A stretch of DNA of 64,000 nt from Synanceia verrucosa (GCA_029721515.1 CM056561.1:2706001-2770000), one strand, 5' to 3'. Shown: positions 47,336 to 60,942, counted from the stretch's first letter. The notes: generated by a model not told the origin, from the sequence alone. Numbers and translations are program-made.

Positions 47336-50300
47336 TTATGGAGATTTAATCACAAGGCATCTTTCCTCTTCGTCTTCCTCCTCTGTCTCTTCGTCCCTGG
47401 CGTGGGGAACAGAGGTCAGCAGCAGGGTGTCGGCGTGGACTTCTTCATCGTCTGACTGGATCACGGGCGTCTCGGCTCTGCTGGTGTCACTGGAGCCAGA
47501 CGACGTGGAGGACATGCGGGACTTTGAGCCACGGTGGACTTCGTCTTGTCGCTTCAGAGGTGCACGCTCCCTGTACACGACCTCAGCATCTTCATCCTCC
47601 TCCTCTTCTTCTTCTTCTTCCTCCTCCTCATCCTCACCCTCTGTGGACAGAAGCTGTTAGAACATGTCTGCACCTGCTGCAGAGGATTAATTAATATGAA
47701 CGACATGCTAATAGACGAGCTAACTAATAAATCCAATCTGCTGAAAAGGTGCAATTATGCGCAGGTGTTTTTGGACACAGACTACCCTAATGAAGGAAAC
47801 AAATTACTATTTTACAGCTGACTCTTTACTGAGTTGGAGTTTTGACAAACCACAAATTACTTCTCACTACCTGCAGGAAACAATCTCAAAAATTCACAAT
47901 TATACATAATTATATCCACCTCTCTTGATTAGATGGTTTGATTGCAACAGAACAAAGAGTTTGATTCAACACTTATTTTAGGATCTGACATTTTAAATAA
48001 ATATACAGAGCTATTTTTACCTCAATTTATATAATTTTGCCACTTAAATGTTTTTGTAAACACAAAAAAGGCACAAACTGCCCCCAAAAATTATGTAAAA
48101 AACAAACATTTCAAGGATGAAATAGTGAATAATAATGAAAAGTCATAAATCAGACATATATCTTGGCAGTGACACGTTGCTTTAGTAAAATTAATGACAT
48201 GAGTGGCCTTAAGAAAGTCCAGAGAATTAAAAGAGAAGATACTCAACATAAAATTATTATCCGTTTCACAATAGCACTCTTGGTTTTATATCCAGAAATT
48301 AATCTGCACAATTAAACCGTGTTTGTGTCATAATCAAACAGTTCTAGTACAGTGGCAGGAGGTAGGTCATGTACACATCGGCACAAAGTTGACGGCAAAA
48401 TTGGTCATAGTTCGCCCAGATCAGAGAAATTTTCCCCTGATAAAAATCCATCTTTAAATCTGTAAAACCAGAGCTAGTTAAGGTTAGCTGTTAGGGACTC
48501 GTCCTCCCGATTTCAACATGGAAGGTGCCATTTTTTTTACAATAATAAACTAAATGAAAGAAAAATTATTTGTTTAAATTATCAATCCTGTAAAATGTAG
48601 TTTGCAGGATTTTCACAGCAATATCGGTGCAGGTGCTCATTCATCCAGGCTGAGGTAAATCAAAAAGAGCGTTTAAAGTTTTAGGTCTCGTTACAACAAT
48701 TGTTTCTCAGCAATACTAAACAGGTAATGAGACTTAACTTCATAACCAAAACCAGTATGTCATGATAATAAAGGAGTAGTTAAGACTTATTGGTTTCTAC
48801 TGCTACATATCTGATGACACATCATCCCTCCATCAGCTCACCTGGCAGTGGAGATGCCAACGCTCCCTCATCGGACCCTGAGCCTGAGTTTAGAAAGACG
48901 TCAAGGGCCTCCTGGTCAGAGATGTCCATCAGGTCCATCTGCTCCAGGACGTCCACGTTCACCTCCATGGAGGAGATACTTCCCATAGGAGCTGCACATA
49001 CACACAGAACAGCACGTGTGACACATGTTTCTAGGCTATGCTAGCGACAAACACTGCACACGTGTTTTAAACCTGTCAATAGTTTCCTAAAAACGTTTCA
49101 CAACCAGATTCTGATGACTTCAAATCAAAAACATGTTTGTGTATTTACGCCCCACAGACTGGACGGTGGCTCACGTTTCCTACAGTCGACCTGCAGGTGA
49201 GCGGAGGGCAGGTAGTTGTCCACATCATGCTGGTAGACGTCTTCAAAGAAGCGCTGTCTGTCCTTCAGCTTCAGGTGAGCAGATTCACTGTCCATCAGCT
49301 GCTGAGCGTTGTCTGTCTCCACTGAGACAAAGGAGACAAAAAAATCATTCATATTAATCACTTTTCACAGCTTTGGATTCCCCCTCTACCTTCTATTTCT
49401 CTACATCTCTTCACTGATTTGGATTTTTTTTCTTTCACTTTTCTTTTTGTTTCAGTATTAGGGATGTAAAAACCTGAATGTTTCATTAAAAAAAATTGTT
49501 TAAAAATCACAAAGTTTTGTCTAAAAAATCTGAATGTTTTTTTTTTTTTTAATCTGAATGATTTGTTTAAAAAAAAAAAAAATATTGTTTAAAATAGGTT
49601 TTGTTTAAAAATCTGTAAGTTTTATTTAAAAATCAGAAATTTTTATTTAAAAATCAAAACTTTGGTTTGGTCAGATGAATCTTGGGATTCGAAATATTTC
49701 ATCCTATGTTGAAAAATGTGTCTCACATGTATCAGTATAATCCTGCCCATCACATTGGATGGATTGGAAATTGATTTGTAATCATAGATTCTAAATCACA
49801 AATTTACTTGCAGTTAGAACATTTTTTGACTGCATAAATATGTATATACTGATTGCATCACACAGCCCCTATAATATACCTTGACACCCTTCTCCTTTCT
49901 GATTCCTTATTTTTCCTCAGTTATCTGTCTGTTATCTGACTGTATCAGTCTGACCTCTAGTGGCCACGATCAAACACAAACACAGTCTGAGAATTAATTA
50001 ACAGAATATTTAAGTGAAAATCTGCTGCTGCAGCAACATTTCAACATCACAACTTATGGGAATCATTCAAACATTAAAATCAACATTATAACAACATTAA
50101 AACTGTTGACATGCAAAGATCTGTGCATATAAAGATGTACGGTGTGCAAAAACAGTGGGTATCAAAGTGTGGTTCGGGACCCCCGGGTGTCGTGAAGTGG
50201 GTTTCAGAGGGTATCCGGCAAAAAGGGCAATAATTTATTTCCACCTATAAATAAAAATGACAGGATATCATGCACAATATTACTTTTTTAATTTTATTTC

Positions 50301-53300
50301 ACATATTTCCCTTTGGTATCAATGAAGTTCAATACCACCTCTGTTATGAGTATCTTGGTGATGTTGTTTCATAATTCTCAGATGAGGGACTCTGGGATAA
50401 CATCTTATCAAATGGGGCCTCACTTTAGGGGTCCCCACAGTGAAAAGGTGTGTCGACCACTGTGCTAAAACGAATCACAACTGTCCCTAAGGGTTTAACT
50501 CAAGCACCATCTTTGAGCTGAATTTACATCTTTGTTGGTGTTTCCAGACTCATTTGAACTGTCAGAAGGGGAAAAGCTGCAAAGCTTTCAAATCTCTGAA
50601 GATCCCCTGGCTGCCAACATGCGACGTTACCAGAATATATATTTTTTTTAATTTCTTTTTCAGTTTCAGTGCAGGCGTGTTATGAAAAACAAGAGTCCAC
50701 CCCCAGCGTCGACCTCTGCCTCGCTGACCGCTGTGGTTGTATAACTGGGCTGCATCCACATTGTGCCTTCTCCCACTGGGCTCCATGAGCTGACACTTTG
50801 ACTCATGTCACCAGTCTTTTAATGTGTGTGTGCGTGGATACACTTTCACACATTGTGTGCTTATGCATTCATGCACATAGCTGTGTGCTAATCTACCAGT
50901 GTGTATCGAGCCTCTACAGTTTTAACACTGACGACGTTCACCTTAGTCGGTCACTTTTTTCCTGCTTGTTTGAAAGCAAACACGCCTCCCGTCCTCAGAC
51001 AGCCCTCCATCTCTGGAGACACAGCCAGACCAATGTGTCAGTCAGTCTCGCTCAGCCCTGGAGGGGTGTTTGTGTCCACTATCAGGCACTAACGGCAGCC
51101 TTTTATCCTGTCATTCAAGCTGTGTGTGGAGGCAGGACACCACTCTGCGGTTCACAATCCCTCTGGCTGATATTTCACTTGGAGAGCTGAGAACAGTGAA
51201 ATAAAGCTTACAGTGTCAGCAATCTGCAAGAGTTCAGTCCTGGTTGATTTAGGATTTGAGTGGCAAACAATGGCATCATGATTTTTGTTGACACATGAAT
51301 ATAAACACACATATTTCTATGTACAGCAACAACTTAAAGGTTTCAGAATAGTGCCCATAGTTGTAAACACTGGGGAAAACCTTTAATATTTTTTTCTTGG
51401 AAATGTCACCAGACACCATAATAATATTGCAAATATTGCAATACTTTCATCAGTCAACATTGTGTTACCATCCTTAACAATGAATAGAATCATTTATTTT
51501 AATGGGAATCTTTGAGATTGCCTCTTTAAAAACAAACCAGCATCCAGACATTAATAATATTTAAGATTTCTGGTCCAGCTTCTGGAAGATGCAAGGAGTC
51601 AGAGCATTTTATTGACCCTCAATGTGGAGATCACTGATACTGGTATCACTGGTACTTTTAAAAAGTCACCTTGAATTGGACTGTAACTTGTAATATACTC
51701 TTGAAGAACTTATTGTTGTTGTGCAGTTATTTTTAATTTAAAGAGTGTCTGAAAAAGTGCCTTTGGCCTTGACGTGCCTCGGTCGCAGCTTGAGACGAAT
51801 AAACCAGTTACTACAGGCTGTTACAGTGATGACGACGCTTCTGATGATGAAACTACACAGCTTATGTAAACTTTGCCTGCTGGCCTCTCTCTCTCTCTCT
51901 TCTCCTCTTTTGTCTCTTTCTCTAAAGTCAAATTTTGAACTTAGTGGACGAGCCCAGCCCACGCTGAAGCTCAGCTGCATGTCTCCATCTGTGTTGCCCC
52001 AGTGTGGGAGAAAAACATGCATGTAAAAGGCTGACTCATCCAGATAACCTCTGAGTTTTCTAACCCCCTGCTATGAAGTCGTGTAGGAGGTCTCCATGCA
52101 AACTGGTTATGGTTACGTTGCTGCTACGCTCTGCAAAACCCAGATGGTGTTCATAGCCTCCGAGGGGGAATCCCTTACATTTGACAGGGGTTATGAACTG
52201 CTCACTACCCTTATGTGGCTGTTTGCTTCATCAGCCAAAGCCCTTTTACCCCACTTTCAATCATGAAAAGGTTTAAGTCTCTCGGAGGAAATCAAAAGGA
52301 GGAACACGTCGTGACAAAATGATTTGCATGACGAATAATGGCGAGTAAACGGGTTACAGTGATGTTCAAGGCAAGTCGTGGTGTTAAATGAGGCGAACTG
52401 TTCAGATCAGAAATCCATGTTCAGGTCACATGAAAAGGATTTACTGGAGGAGGGTGATGAATGAACAGAGACCAGCTGTGACGGCTGACTTTGTTAAGAG
52501 GAAGAAGCAAATGAGAGATAACAGACTGACAACTATGAAACGATAATAATCCATTAAATCAGTTTGAGTACTCTGAAAGGACATCGCAAAAATGAATGAG
52601 TGATGAGGAGGCTTTGGGAAACACTGATCCACATTTTCACTGTGAAGTTTTCTAGACCGAACAACTAATCGCTTAATTAATGAATCAAGAGATAAACCAA
52701 GACTGGAATAGATGAGAGAGAAAGGAGAGAGGAGGAAGAGAAAGGAAAGGAAGAGAGGAGAGGAAACAAGGAGAGAACATAGGAAGAGAGGAAAGGAAAG
52801 CAAATGGAAAGGAAAGGAAATAAAGGAGAGGAGAGGAGAAGAGAAAAAAACAAGAAAGGAAATGGAAAAGAGAGAAAAGGAAAGAAGAGGAAAGGAAAAG
52901 AGGAGGAAAGGTAGCAGGCTTTAAACCTGCTGGTCCACACAATGCTTTAGCAGATGTAATGAATATCTAATAACTGCTGACACTGAAACACATCATGGCT
53001 TTGTTACAACCACTGACAGACAGTAAAAACAATGTTATCTGAAAAGAAACCTACAGAATTAATAATTCAGTAGGACTGTTGCTCTGGCAGTGTCTACCAT
53101 CTCTACCTGTCTCTGCTCATGATGACCCACACCTGACCCTCACCACCGCAAAACACGCTCAAGGACCACAACCTTCAGGGTGAAGGTCTGAGGACTGAAG
53201 AGGACTGAAGAGGACTGAAGCTCCATGTTTGACCATCAACACACAAAGATTCAAGCATGTGTTACTGTTGGTAGGAAGATAGTTAGTCTATTATGCTAAT

Positions 53301-55286
53301 ATGTTGAGTTGAACTCCGTTCCAAACAGTTTCCCGTGTCTTAAAGTGACAGTGCCTCCATCGATGGTTAGGGTTAAGGATAAGGGTTCAGGCTTAGGTTT
53401 ACACTTTATTAGCATCAGTCTGTCCAGCGGCATTATTTCAAAAAGAAATTGTCACTTTAAAGTGTACAGGTTTTTCAGAGGCATTGGGATTAGCAGCTAC
53501 ATAGAGTTTCATTTATTAATTTCCTTTTGGTTTGTGCTTTTGGTTGTAAAGGCTACAAAAATTATGCTGTGAACTATCACTACTGTGACCGTACCTTTAG
53601 CCTCAGAGAGTTTGTTTACATGAGACTCGCTGTTCCTAAAGTTAGTAAAATGAGTGGCACATTTTGGATAAAATACCAAATGTTGTCTCATTTCTAAGAT
53701 GCCAGTGGAGGAAGAGCAAAGACATAAATATGCAGACTTCTCCAGAAAACATGCACAACAAAGTCTGGGGTAGATAAAGCTGAGTTCATGTGCCAGTTTA
53801 GTCAGCGTTAGACGTATTTCTGGCTTCAGTTGATGGATTTAATCAGTGGAAAACTATATCTATTCCTGGCATCCTTTTGCATCTGGTGCATTGCAAAGTT
53901 TGGTCAAATTTACAGCATAACCAGGACAGTTTTAAGAGGCTCCTGCACGTTCATCTTATGTCACAATCTGGAAAAAAACATCACCTGAGACATAAAAGAC
54001 AAATCTTTTGGGCCACTGACGGGGTTAAGCTTTACAGTATTTCTCTGAAATTCCATAACACTTGTGATCAGTCACCAGACCTGTGTCCCCTTCCCACAAA
54101 TCCCTGCTCCATCTCAGCCCACACTAATTACCCAGAGCTTACCGATCAATCCCTCCACTGCACACCAACACTACCGGATTGCAGGGTATGTGTGTGTTCA
54201 TGCATGTTGGTTCAGTTTGTAGGAAAGGAAGAAGGGGGGAAAAAAAGGGAAGTTTGTCAAAGACAGGAGAATGGGGTGTTACGTAACCTGAGCCTGCTGT
54301 GCATTATTCCCCGTATAAAGTAGCTGTAGTGTCAGTGATTTGAGGCAAAGAGCTTTACTGGGTCTGCTTGCCTCAGCTAAGTCTCACTCTGACAAAAACA
54401 AATGTGCAGTGCATTTTGTGCATTTGTTGTGTCAAGGCAAACCACTGCTGAATAGAAGGAATTTCACTGCCTTTAGAATCACACCAAACCCTTTTTTTTT
54501 ACTCTAAATAGTGCACATTTCCATAACCGTACCAGCTCTTTCTCCTCTGGATATTTTCACGCCTGCGCTGCTGTTGATCAGATCATAAGCTCGTCTTTAC
54601 GTTGTCTAGCACTGGATGTCATGGTGGGTGGGGGTGGTTGGCTGGCCCTGGAGGTGAAGCACATGATAACTCCTCCACAGTCTGATCGTTTAGCCGCTCC
54701 ACTCTTTTTATTCTTTATTACTTTATTTAAAACGTGACAAACTGCACGTCTGCACGTTCACTTGTTTCCCTCTGTTATCGGCGTATTTTCTGTGATGACA
54801 ACCTGCGTCATGAGCTGCTCTGTGTCGTTCTGATGGTGCAGTCACACATCAAGAGTCCAAAGGAACAAATGTTCCCATTGAACCAGAGTCACATGGTGAA
54901 GCAGTCAGTCCGCTTGTGGCAAGTGGAGAGAAATCCCATGATCATCTTTCTGTTTCGAGTGAACAGAGACGGGTGTTTGTGCATGACAGAGAGACACATT
55001 TGCAATGTCATGCATCACAGCTGACAGCCCATCTATCTCAAACCTGCAGCCCCCAACTCGGCCACAACGTTTTTAGGTATTACTGCTGTTATTTACCGAG
55101 CCAATCACTCTCTCCTGCTGGCCTCGTGGCCACAGCGATCTATCAAGCGTAAATCATTTATGAGTGAGATCACTGCGCCACAATAGCCACATCCCCCCCT
55201 CCACCAACCCCAACCCTGCACACGTATCCAGACCTGTAGTAGAAAGTGAATCCAGACAGCAGCTCTTTCCACTACTACTGCAGACA

Positions 55287-55333
<47 letters not shown>

Positions 55334-56096
55334 CATCACTTTACTCCCGTCTTCATGCACCTTCGAACCTCAGCGATGATCAGATTGTGTATTCCCAGGC
55401 CATTCCCAAAGCCATTAAGGCACTTCACTCGGGGCTAAATGCAAAGATGACCTCCAGTCCACTGCTCCCGATTTAGGTCAGTCATAACAGGGCTTTCAGT
55501 AGTCTCCACAGAGCTCATATGTACTGTAGTGATCTGTCTCTACAGTCTGTACACACTGACAAACAGCAGAAATCATCCTCTTGACACTTAAACATCTCCT
55601 GTGAGGTCATGTGTCCAATTAGAAAGCAGGCAGCATTTAGCACGTCTTCCCTGTTTCTATATATAAGACCTTCTTCCTGGAGCTTAGTCAGACTCTAAGA
55701 AGTAGTTGTTACCCTTTCACTGTGACTAAACCTCATCTGCATCAGCAGGCTAATGTAGTTAAAAAGAAAGAAAACAATAAGCCTTGCTAATAAGACGTGG
55801 GTCAAGGTTGGACCAAAATGTAAAAGGATAAGCTGAATAAGAGTCATTTTTAGTTATAATAAAGCCTTGGGAGATTAAATAACGCAGCTCTGAGAAAATG
55901 ACGGTTCACTGTGAAAGTTGTGGTTCACATTATGTAGGGAATTAATCTTTTTTGTGTACTTTTATCACAAACAAATAAGTCAAATTATAAGAACAAGGAT
56001 GCAGAGTAAATCCCCACACAGGACATGAAGTTACAGTCCAGCTGGTTACTCACATGCCAGGCGCTTGTTGTGGTTGGCTGACCCGCTAGACGACAT
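47336..56096 (-). CDS. dbndd2: Dysbindin-domain protein (dbndd2-like)
   Basis: Four exons, 3' to 5': 47336-47640, 48842-48991, 49175-49321 and 56054-56096. They total 645 nt, giving 214 residues. The start is MSSSGSANHNKRLA. The dysbindin domain covers about residues 25-115: LKLKDRQRFFEDVYQHDVDN, then RKPPMGSISSMEVNVDVLEQ, then MDLMDISDQEALDVFLNSGS. There is no long coiled coil upstream, which argues against full-length dysbindin (DTNBP1), and PPxGSISSMEVNVD is as in DBNDD2. The QMDLMDISDQEALDVFLNSG and VIQSDDEEVHAD segments, however, look more like DTNBP1, so a short dtnbp1-type gene remains possible. A glutamate run and a second acidic cluster follow the domain, with a serine-rich linker between them. 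DBNDD2 is reported to bind and inhibit casein kinase 1; dysbindin is a BLOC-1 subunit. The first intron is about 6.7 kb. Confidence 0.82.
52714..52911 (+). repeat. Homopurine (GGAAA/GGAGA) tract, about 200 bp
   Basis: Almost entirely A and G, with only a few C or T, made of GGAAA, GAGAGG and GAAAGG units. It lies in the first intron of the dysbindin-domain gene. Such tracts can form triplex DNA. Apparent long open frames across it on both strands are composition artefacts. Confidence 0.9.
55290..55332 (+). repeat. CA dinucleotide microsatellite
   Basis: About 21 uninterrupted CA units. Confidence 0.97.
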
Positions 56097-56559
56097 GTTC
56101 CAGTGGATGTGGGTCTGGTTGGAGGATGCTGGTGTGTGAAGTGTCTGGTCATCTGGTCATTGCATCTTTTTGGACTTTGGCAGCAGGACTACCACAGACA
56201 TGACACTTCTCTTTCTCCTCTGCTCCTGCTCTGCCTTTTTTCTGTTGTTGCTGTGCTCGCGGTCTCCCTCCTCCCCCTTCCTGATCGCCTCGGCTCTTCT
56301 TTCGAGGCTTTCCCAGTCGCTGCTTCACCCTCTCATCTCGGCTGGTTGTGGGGAGCTGTGCAGCTTAGGGATGAGGGGGGGGAATGATAGTGGGCTACGG
56401 CACTGTGGCCTGTACCAAGTGGTGACGACACGGGGGTCAACAGGATCAGGAAGGCTTTCTTACATAATATTGAGGAACATACCAGGACTAAACCCCTCCT
56501 GTGCTGAACTCATTTATTAGACCACCTGCCCCACCACAGGGGAGAGGAATTTAATTTGA

Positions 56560-56880
56560 ATTCACCTTTTCAGACCCAAATTTGATCCAGAACACTGGAA
56601 TTCACTGAGAAGTCAGAAATGAATCAAGTATAACAAACAACCACTGAAACACATTTTTCACAATCAATAAATAATGATAATGTGCTTTGAGATTTTTTTG
56701 TGTTTTTTTTTGTAAAACACTAATTTTTGAAATTCCTGGATGACAACAATAATTATATTTTAGCATTAGAGATTAAAGAGCTTGTACTGGTGATTTACCC
56801 ATAACAGAAACATTAAAAACATATTCTGATAATCAGCATTGCTATTAATTTAGGCTGGGTGGTGGGCTAATACATTTGTT
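56560..56880 (-). repeat. Dispersed repeat, unknown family (copy C)
   Basis: The reverse strand gives TTAGTGTTTTACAAAAAAAA, CTCAAAGCACATTATCATTA, GTGGTTGTTTGTTATACTTG and TTTCTGACTTCTCAGTGAAT, matching copies A, B and D in order. Confidence 0.65.
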
Positions 56881-57376
56881 TAAAACTGTATATTTTGATT
56901 ATTTATTAAAGGTCTAATATTGTTGCGCATCATATTTTCAGGTTCATACTTGTATTTTGTGTTTCTGCCAGAACATGCTTTGTTTTCCTCTTACTGTCTG
57001 CACTCATAATTTGTTGGAGGATAAAAGTGATAATAGAGGATGCACTGCCTAAATTCTACTTAATCTATTCAGTTTTACTTCTAATAATATTAATGCAAAA
57101 TAATAATCCAAAATTTACTGTAATTTTTATATATGTGTATGTAGTACTGTATATATATTAGTCTTCTTACAATGGTGATGGACATAAAATTTTATAATTT
57201 TGTCACATGTCAATGATGAAAGCAGATTAACACAATGACAAGCTTTCAAGGAATTTATAGTGTTTCCATAAAGATGAGGAATCCTGAGCCATGCTAGCAG
57301 CTCTGTGAGGCTATCTTGAAGCTAAATGCTAACACCACTATGCTAACTGGCTCACAGAGGTAATGCAGGTAAAATG

Positions 57377-57817
57377 TTAACCTTGACGTATTTCGACATC
57401 AAAGTGGTTTTCGGCAGTGGGTCACCGATCACGCTCTCCTGCAAACTGTGAGTAATTTTGGGGCTTCTGGGAGATGTAGTCAGAGCATAAAGAGACGGTA
57501 TACACCACAGAGATCAAAACAGGAAGAGGAGACAATCGAGATTAGAGAGTAAAACAAACAGAATCTGGACAAAAAGTGGTGATTTTGATGAAAGTGTCCT
57601 CTACTCTACCTCTGATAAAACAAGAATGGAACAAGGTAAAAACAAACATTTTTTCATAATGAAATAGAGAGTCTCTTCTTTCATTTGAACTATTCACTGT
57701 TTTCAGAGACATAGTACAAAATATTCTGTGGGTCTTGAAATATGACTCAAAATGGACAAAAAACACTGGAACAAGACACTTTTTGTTTTATAAAACGGTT
57801 GGCACTCAAAGAGTTAA
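57377..57817 (-). mobile_element. TTAA-ended non-autonomous DNA element, copy 2
   Basis: About 441 bp, reverse of copy 1. The right edge GGCACTCAAAGAGTTAA (57801-57817) is the inverted partner of the right end of copy 1, and the left edge is GTTAACCTTGACG. Shares nearly continuous similarity from TTTTATAAAACGG to the CATCTCCCAGAAGCCCC block. Confidence 0.75.
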
Positions 57818-58261
57818 TCACCATTAAACACAAGGTGCATGTCAGGCTGATGGGAATTTGCTGGGAGGGGTAAAATTAGATTTCTGGCTTGATCATCCCA
57901 CCACACTACAGGTAAAGGAATCACCAACATTTTTTTGCAATTTATTCTCTGGAGACCCTGAATTGCACATTTTGATTAAAGATGCAGGATCAAGCTTGTG
58001 GAACAAATTATGTTTAATTCCTATTTCTCTTCTTGCAAATTTCATTATGCACACCACGAAACATGTATTTTTGTTTTATGCACTCATGTTAGGATACTGA
58101 CACATTTCAATATAAATTAAAAAAATAAATAAATAACTTTTTAATCATATTTGCTCTGCAGCTATAAAGAATAATAACAAGCCATCAATGTGTTTTGACC
58201 CCAGGTTGCAGAAAATCCATTATATTTTATTTGTTCTTTTTATAGTTGGCTATTTTTACGT

Positions 58262-58312
58262 GTCTTTAGAAAAGCACTCTATAAATAAAATGTATTATTA
58301 TTATTTATTAAC
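58262..58312 (+). repeat. LINE 3' tail (CTATAAATAAAATGTATTATT)
   Basis: TTTAGAAAAGCACTCTATAA followed by ATAAAATGTATTATTATTAT. This is the same kind of end as the LINE remnant at 44580-44640. No coding part is seen upstream. Confidence 0.6.
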
Positions 58313-59318
58313 TGGTGTAAATTCTCTTCTAGCATTGCTTTGTCTTCAGGAGGACTCTCAGCGTAGCGTCAGCTCAACTTGTTAACATTTACAAAAGTGA
58401 CAGCTAATTAAAAGGTGTGGAACTCATTGCCCTCAGCTGATGTCAGATAACATTTCAGCTCCATGGCTTATTAGAAAGTAGCCCATTAATTATGAATTAA
58501 TTGCAGCGGAACCCAGGATCTTTTACCGAGTGAGGAATTGTGTTTAAAAATTCAATAAAACAAGAATTTTTCGTTTTTTTGTGCAAATCAAAACAGATTC
58601 TTGTTCTTGTTGCTTGATGCGATGCACAAATCCCCACAAATGCACACCCTGGTGTACACTGTAACTGTCACACATGGGGGGTTAATAGGCACTTAGTAGC
58701 ATGGATTCCTGCAGGTCCTGACTCCCCCTCCCCTAATAAGAGGCTTCTAACAGCCAGTTACATCACACATCAGCTGGAGGAAGCCGCTCCTCTCCAACCA
58801 CTAATGTCACGGAAAAATCATTGCAGACGACGTCGAGGAGATAATATGAGGTGTTTAATATGAGGTGATTCATGGCCCGTTCTGCTTCCATCTATGAACC
58901 AGTGTGGCTGTTGGCATGTGACAGAAGCTTTTCCAGTGTTGCTGCCTAAAACCACCCCACTGCGCAGAAGGAAATAATGATTTTAACCTCAGTGCTGAGT
59001 CAATGGTGGCATCTGCTGGTGAAGGTTGTGTATTACTGTCAAGTAGCACCTGTTCTGTGAAGGAACTGTCACTATACTGTAACAGCACAATGACTCCCCT
59101 CAACAAACACACAAAAAAATGACTTTTCCACCTCCGTCAGTGAAATATCATCAAGTTTGTTCCCTGCTCCGCTTTTCATTAGATGTTCCTTTCGGAAATT
59201 AACAACAAAAATGTGTATTACACGTTTCAGATACTCCAGGTTTGATTCATTCAAGGCAAACTAAAAGGGGATTTCCAGTCACTGTTTTACTCTGTTACTG
59301 CGTGTGTGTGCATGTGCA

Positions 59319-59322
59319 TGCA

Positions 59323-59367
<45 letters not shown>

Positions 59368-59440
59368 ATGTGCATGCATGCGTGTGTGTGTGTGTGTGTG
59401 CATGTGCATGCATGCATGTGTGTGTGTGCGTGTGTGTGTG
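59319..59440 (+). repeat. GT dinucleotide microsatellite, compound with GCATGCAT
   Basis: Three GT runs separated by CATGTGCATGCATGCGT blocks. Alternating purine-pyrimidine throughout. Confidence 0.95.
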
Positions 59441-60454
59441 CCTGTTGCTCTTTCAGCTTGGCTTCCTCTCTGAAACTGTGTAGTCTCATTTTTTTCTGCA
59501 GAGCTGTCTCTAATGTGGCTCGTGAGTCATACTGTGGTAAATATACACACTTGCACATGCACGCGCATGTGCACACACACACTTATTCAGTACAGTTAGT
59601 ATTCCCTGGTACACTTTGGATGAGCACTAACACACATCACAGCCTCACATCTTCCAGCAGACAGTGGAAGTCAGAGCAGCTTAAACTTTATTAAAAATAT
59701 CACAGGCTGCATGGGGATAGTCTGTGGGTCACCATGGCAACAGACATCCAAAGTGCCAAGCGCAAACGAGAGAAGGCGCGCACACCTGCCTGCCGGCGTT
59801 TCCGTTACTTTGGGCTCGCAGCCTCTCCCCCGTTCAGACAGCACCGAGGTGCCGGGATGGAGAGAGGCGACAGGCGGGGACGCCGCCTGTTGTTCCCTGG
59901 GAACGGAGCTCCATCAAAGTGTTAATTATCCAGAAACTGCTGCAGGATTTGTGCCAAACACTCTTGCAAAGAAAACACCACAGCAAGCTGTAGTATAAAG
60001 ATAAAGTCCCTGACAGAGGTTTGTGCATATTGTAGTCCACTTAATATAAAAAAAACATTTTTAATTGTGTTGCACGTTCATGCGGAAGACCCAGGAAGCG
60101 CGCACACGCTTTCTGGGTGACTGACACTGGGTTTGTGATGTTGTTCACTGCTTAAATGAGATCCAGTGAGTCATGTAGAGAAAACAGGCTGCCTGGCCTC
60201 AGTGACTGACGGTGTCGCTTTGACTTGTCACGCTGAGCCACTGATATATAGCACAAGTATTTTCATACAGATATTAGTCACTGTCATATTAAAATATAGC
60301 AAACCACACAATAAAACAGAAAGACAAATAGTTTGGGTGACCTGTAAATGTAAAGGCCAACTATAATCTGTGATCGCTGTCAAATGTCAGATCATGCTTA
60401 TGTGAGATATTACCTATTTTATGAGTCAACCCAACATAAACAGACCATTATATT

Positions 60455-60870
60455 CAGTGCTTAACACATTTATTATTATCCCTGCACTCAGTGTAAGGTG
60501 CTTGCCCTTCCTGATCTAAATTAAATAATCACCAGAATATTTTTTCATGATTCTGTAATGATTAATCCACCAGTATGTACAGCTCTTTCATCACAATATA
60601 ATTATTGTTGCTGTGCATGAAAAGCAGAAAAAAAGTCAAAGCACATTATTATTTTCGGATTGAGATAGAAAACTGCAGTTATTATCCCTGAACAGAAAAA
60701 TCTGTTTTAGTGGTTGCTTGTTATTCTGGATTAATTCTTGGGTATAAAAGGTGAATTCAGTTTAAATTCCTCGCTCCTGTTCGAAATGGTGAAGCGTAGG
60801 GAACTCAGAGAGTCTGAATTAAAGCTCTGAGATGATGCTGGAGGCTTTTGATGCTCTGTTTGTTAAGCTC
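60455..60870 (+). repeat. Dispersed repeat, unknown family (copy D)
   Basis: GATTAATCCACCAGTATGTA, TCAAAGCACATTATTATTTT, TTTTAGTGGTTGCTTGTTAT and AGATGATGCTGGAGGC align in order with copy A (4250-4600). It ends against an AT microsatellite. Confidence 0.7.
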
Positions 60871-60875
60871 TGTAC

Positions 60876-60878
<3 letters not shown>

Positions 60879-60932
<54 letters not shown>
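60879..60932 (+). repeat. AT dinucleotide microsatellite
   Basis: About 26 AT units followed by short GTAT units. Confidence 0.97.

Positions 60933-60942
<10 letters not shown>

Larger units (their letters stand above)
50150..56053. other. Large first intron of the dysbindin-domain gene, right part
   Basis: No conserved exon seen on either strand. It contains a homopurine tract (52714-52911), a CA repeat (55290-55332), a threefold AGGACTGAAG repeat (53191-53220) and otherwise unannotated DNA. Confidence 0.5.

Noticed and set aside
49146..49176. Extension of the dysbindin exon past AAAC to REPPSSLWG, similar to the REPIGS of human dysbindin
   Set aside because: The donor C|GTGAGC followed by the next exon gives RKPPMGSISSMEVNVD, which keeps the frame and fits the family better.
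52441..52942. Long open frames on both strands (Lys/Glu/Arg-rich or Ser/Phe/Leu-rich)
   Set aside because: They follow from the homopurine composition; there is no homology, no splice context and no conserved domain.
59242..59694. 150-residue open frame rich in Cys and Val
   Set aside because: It is mostly translation of the GT microsatellite.
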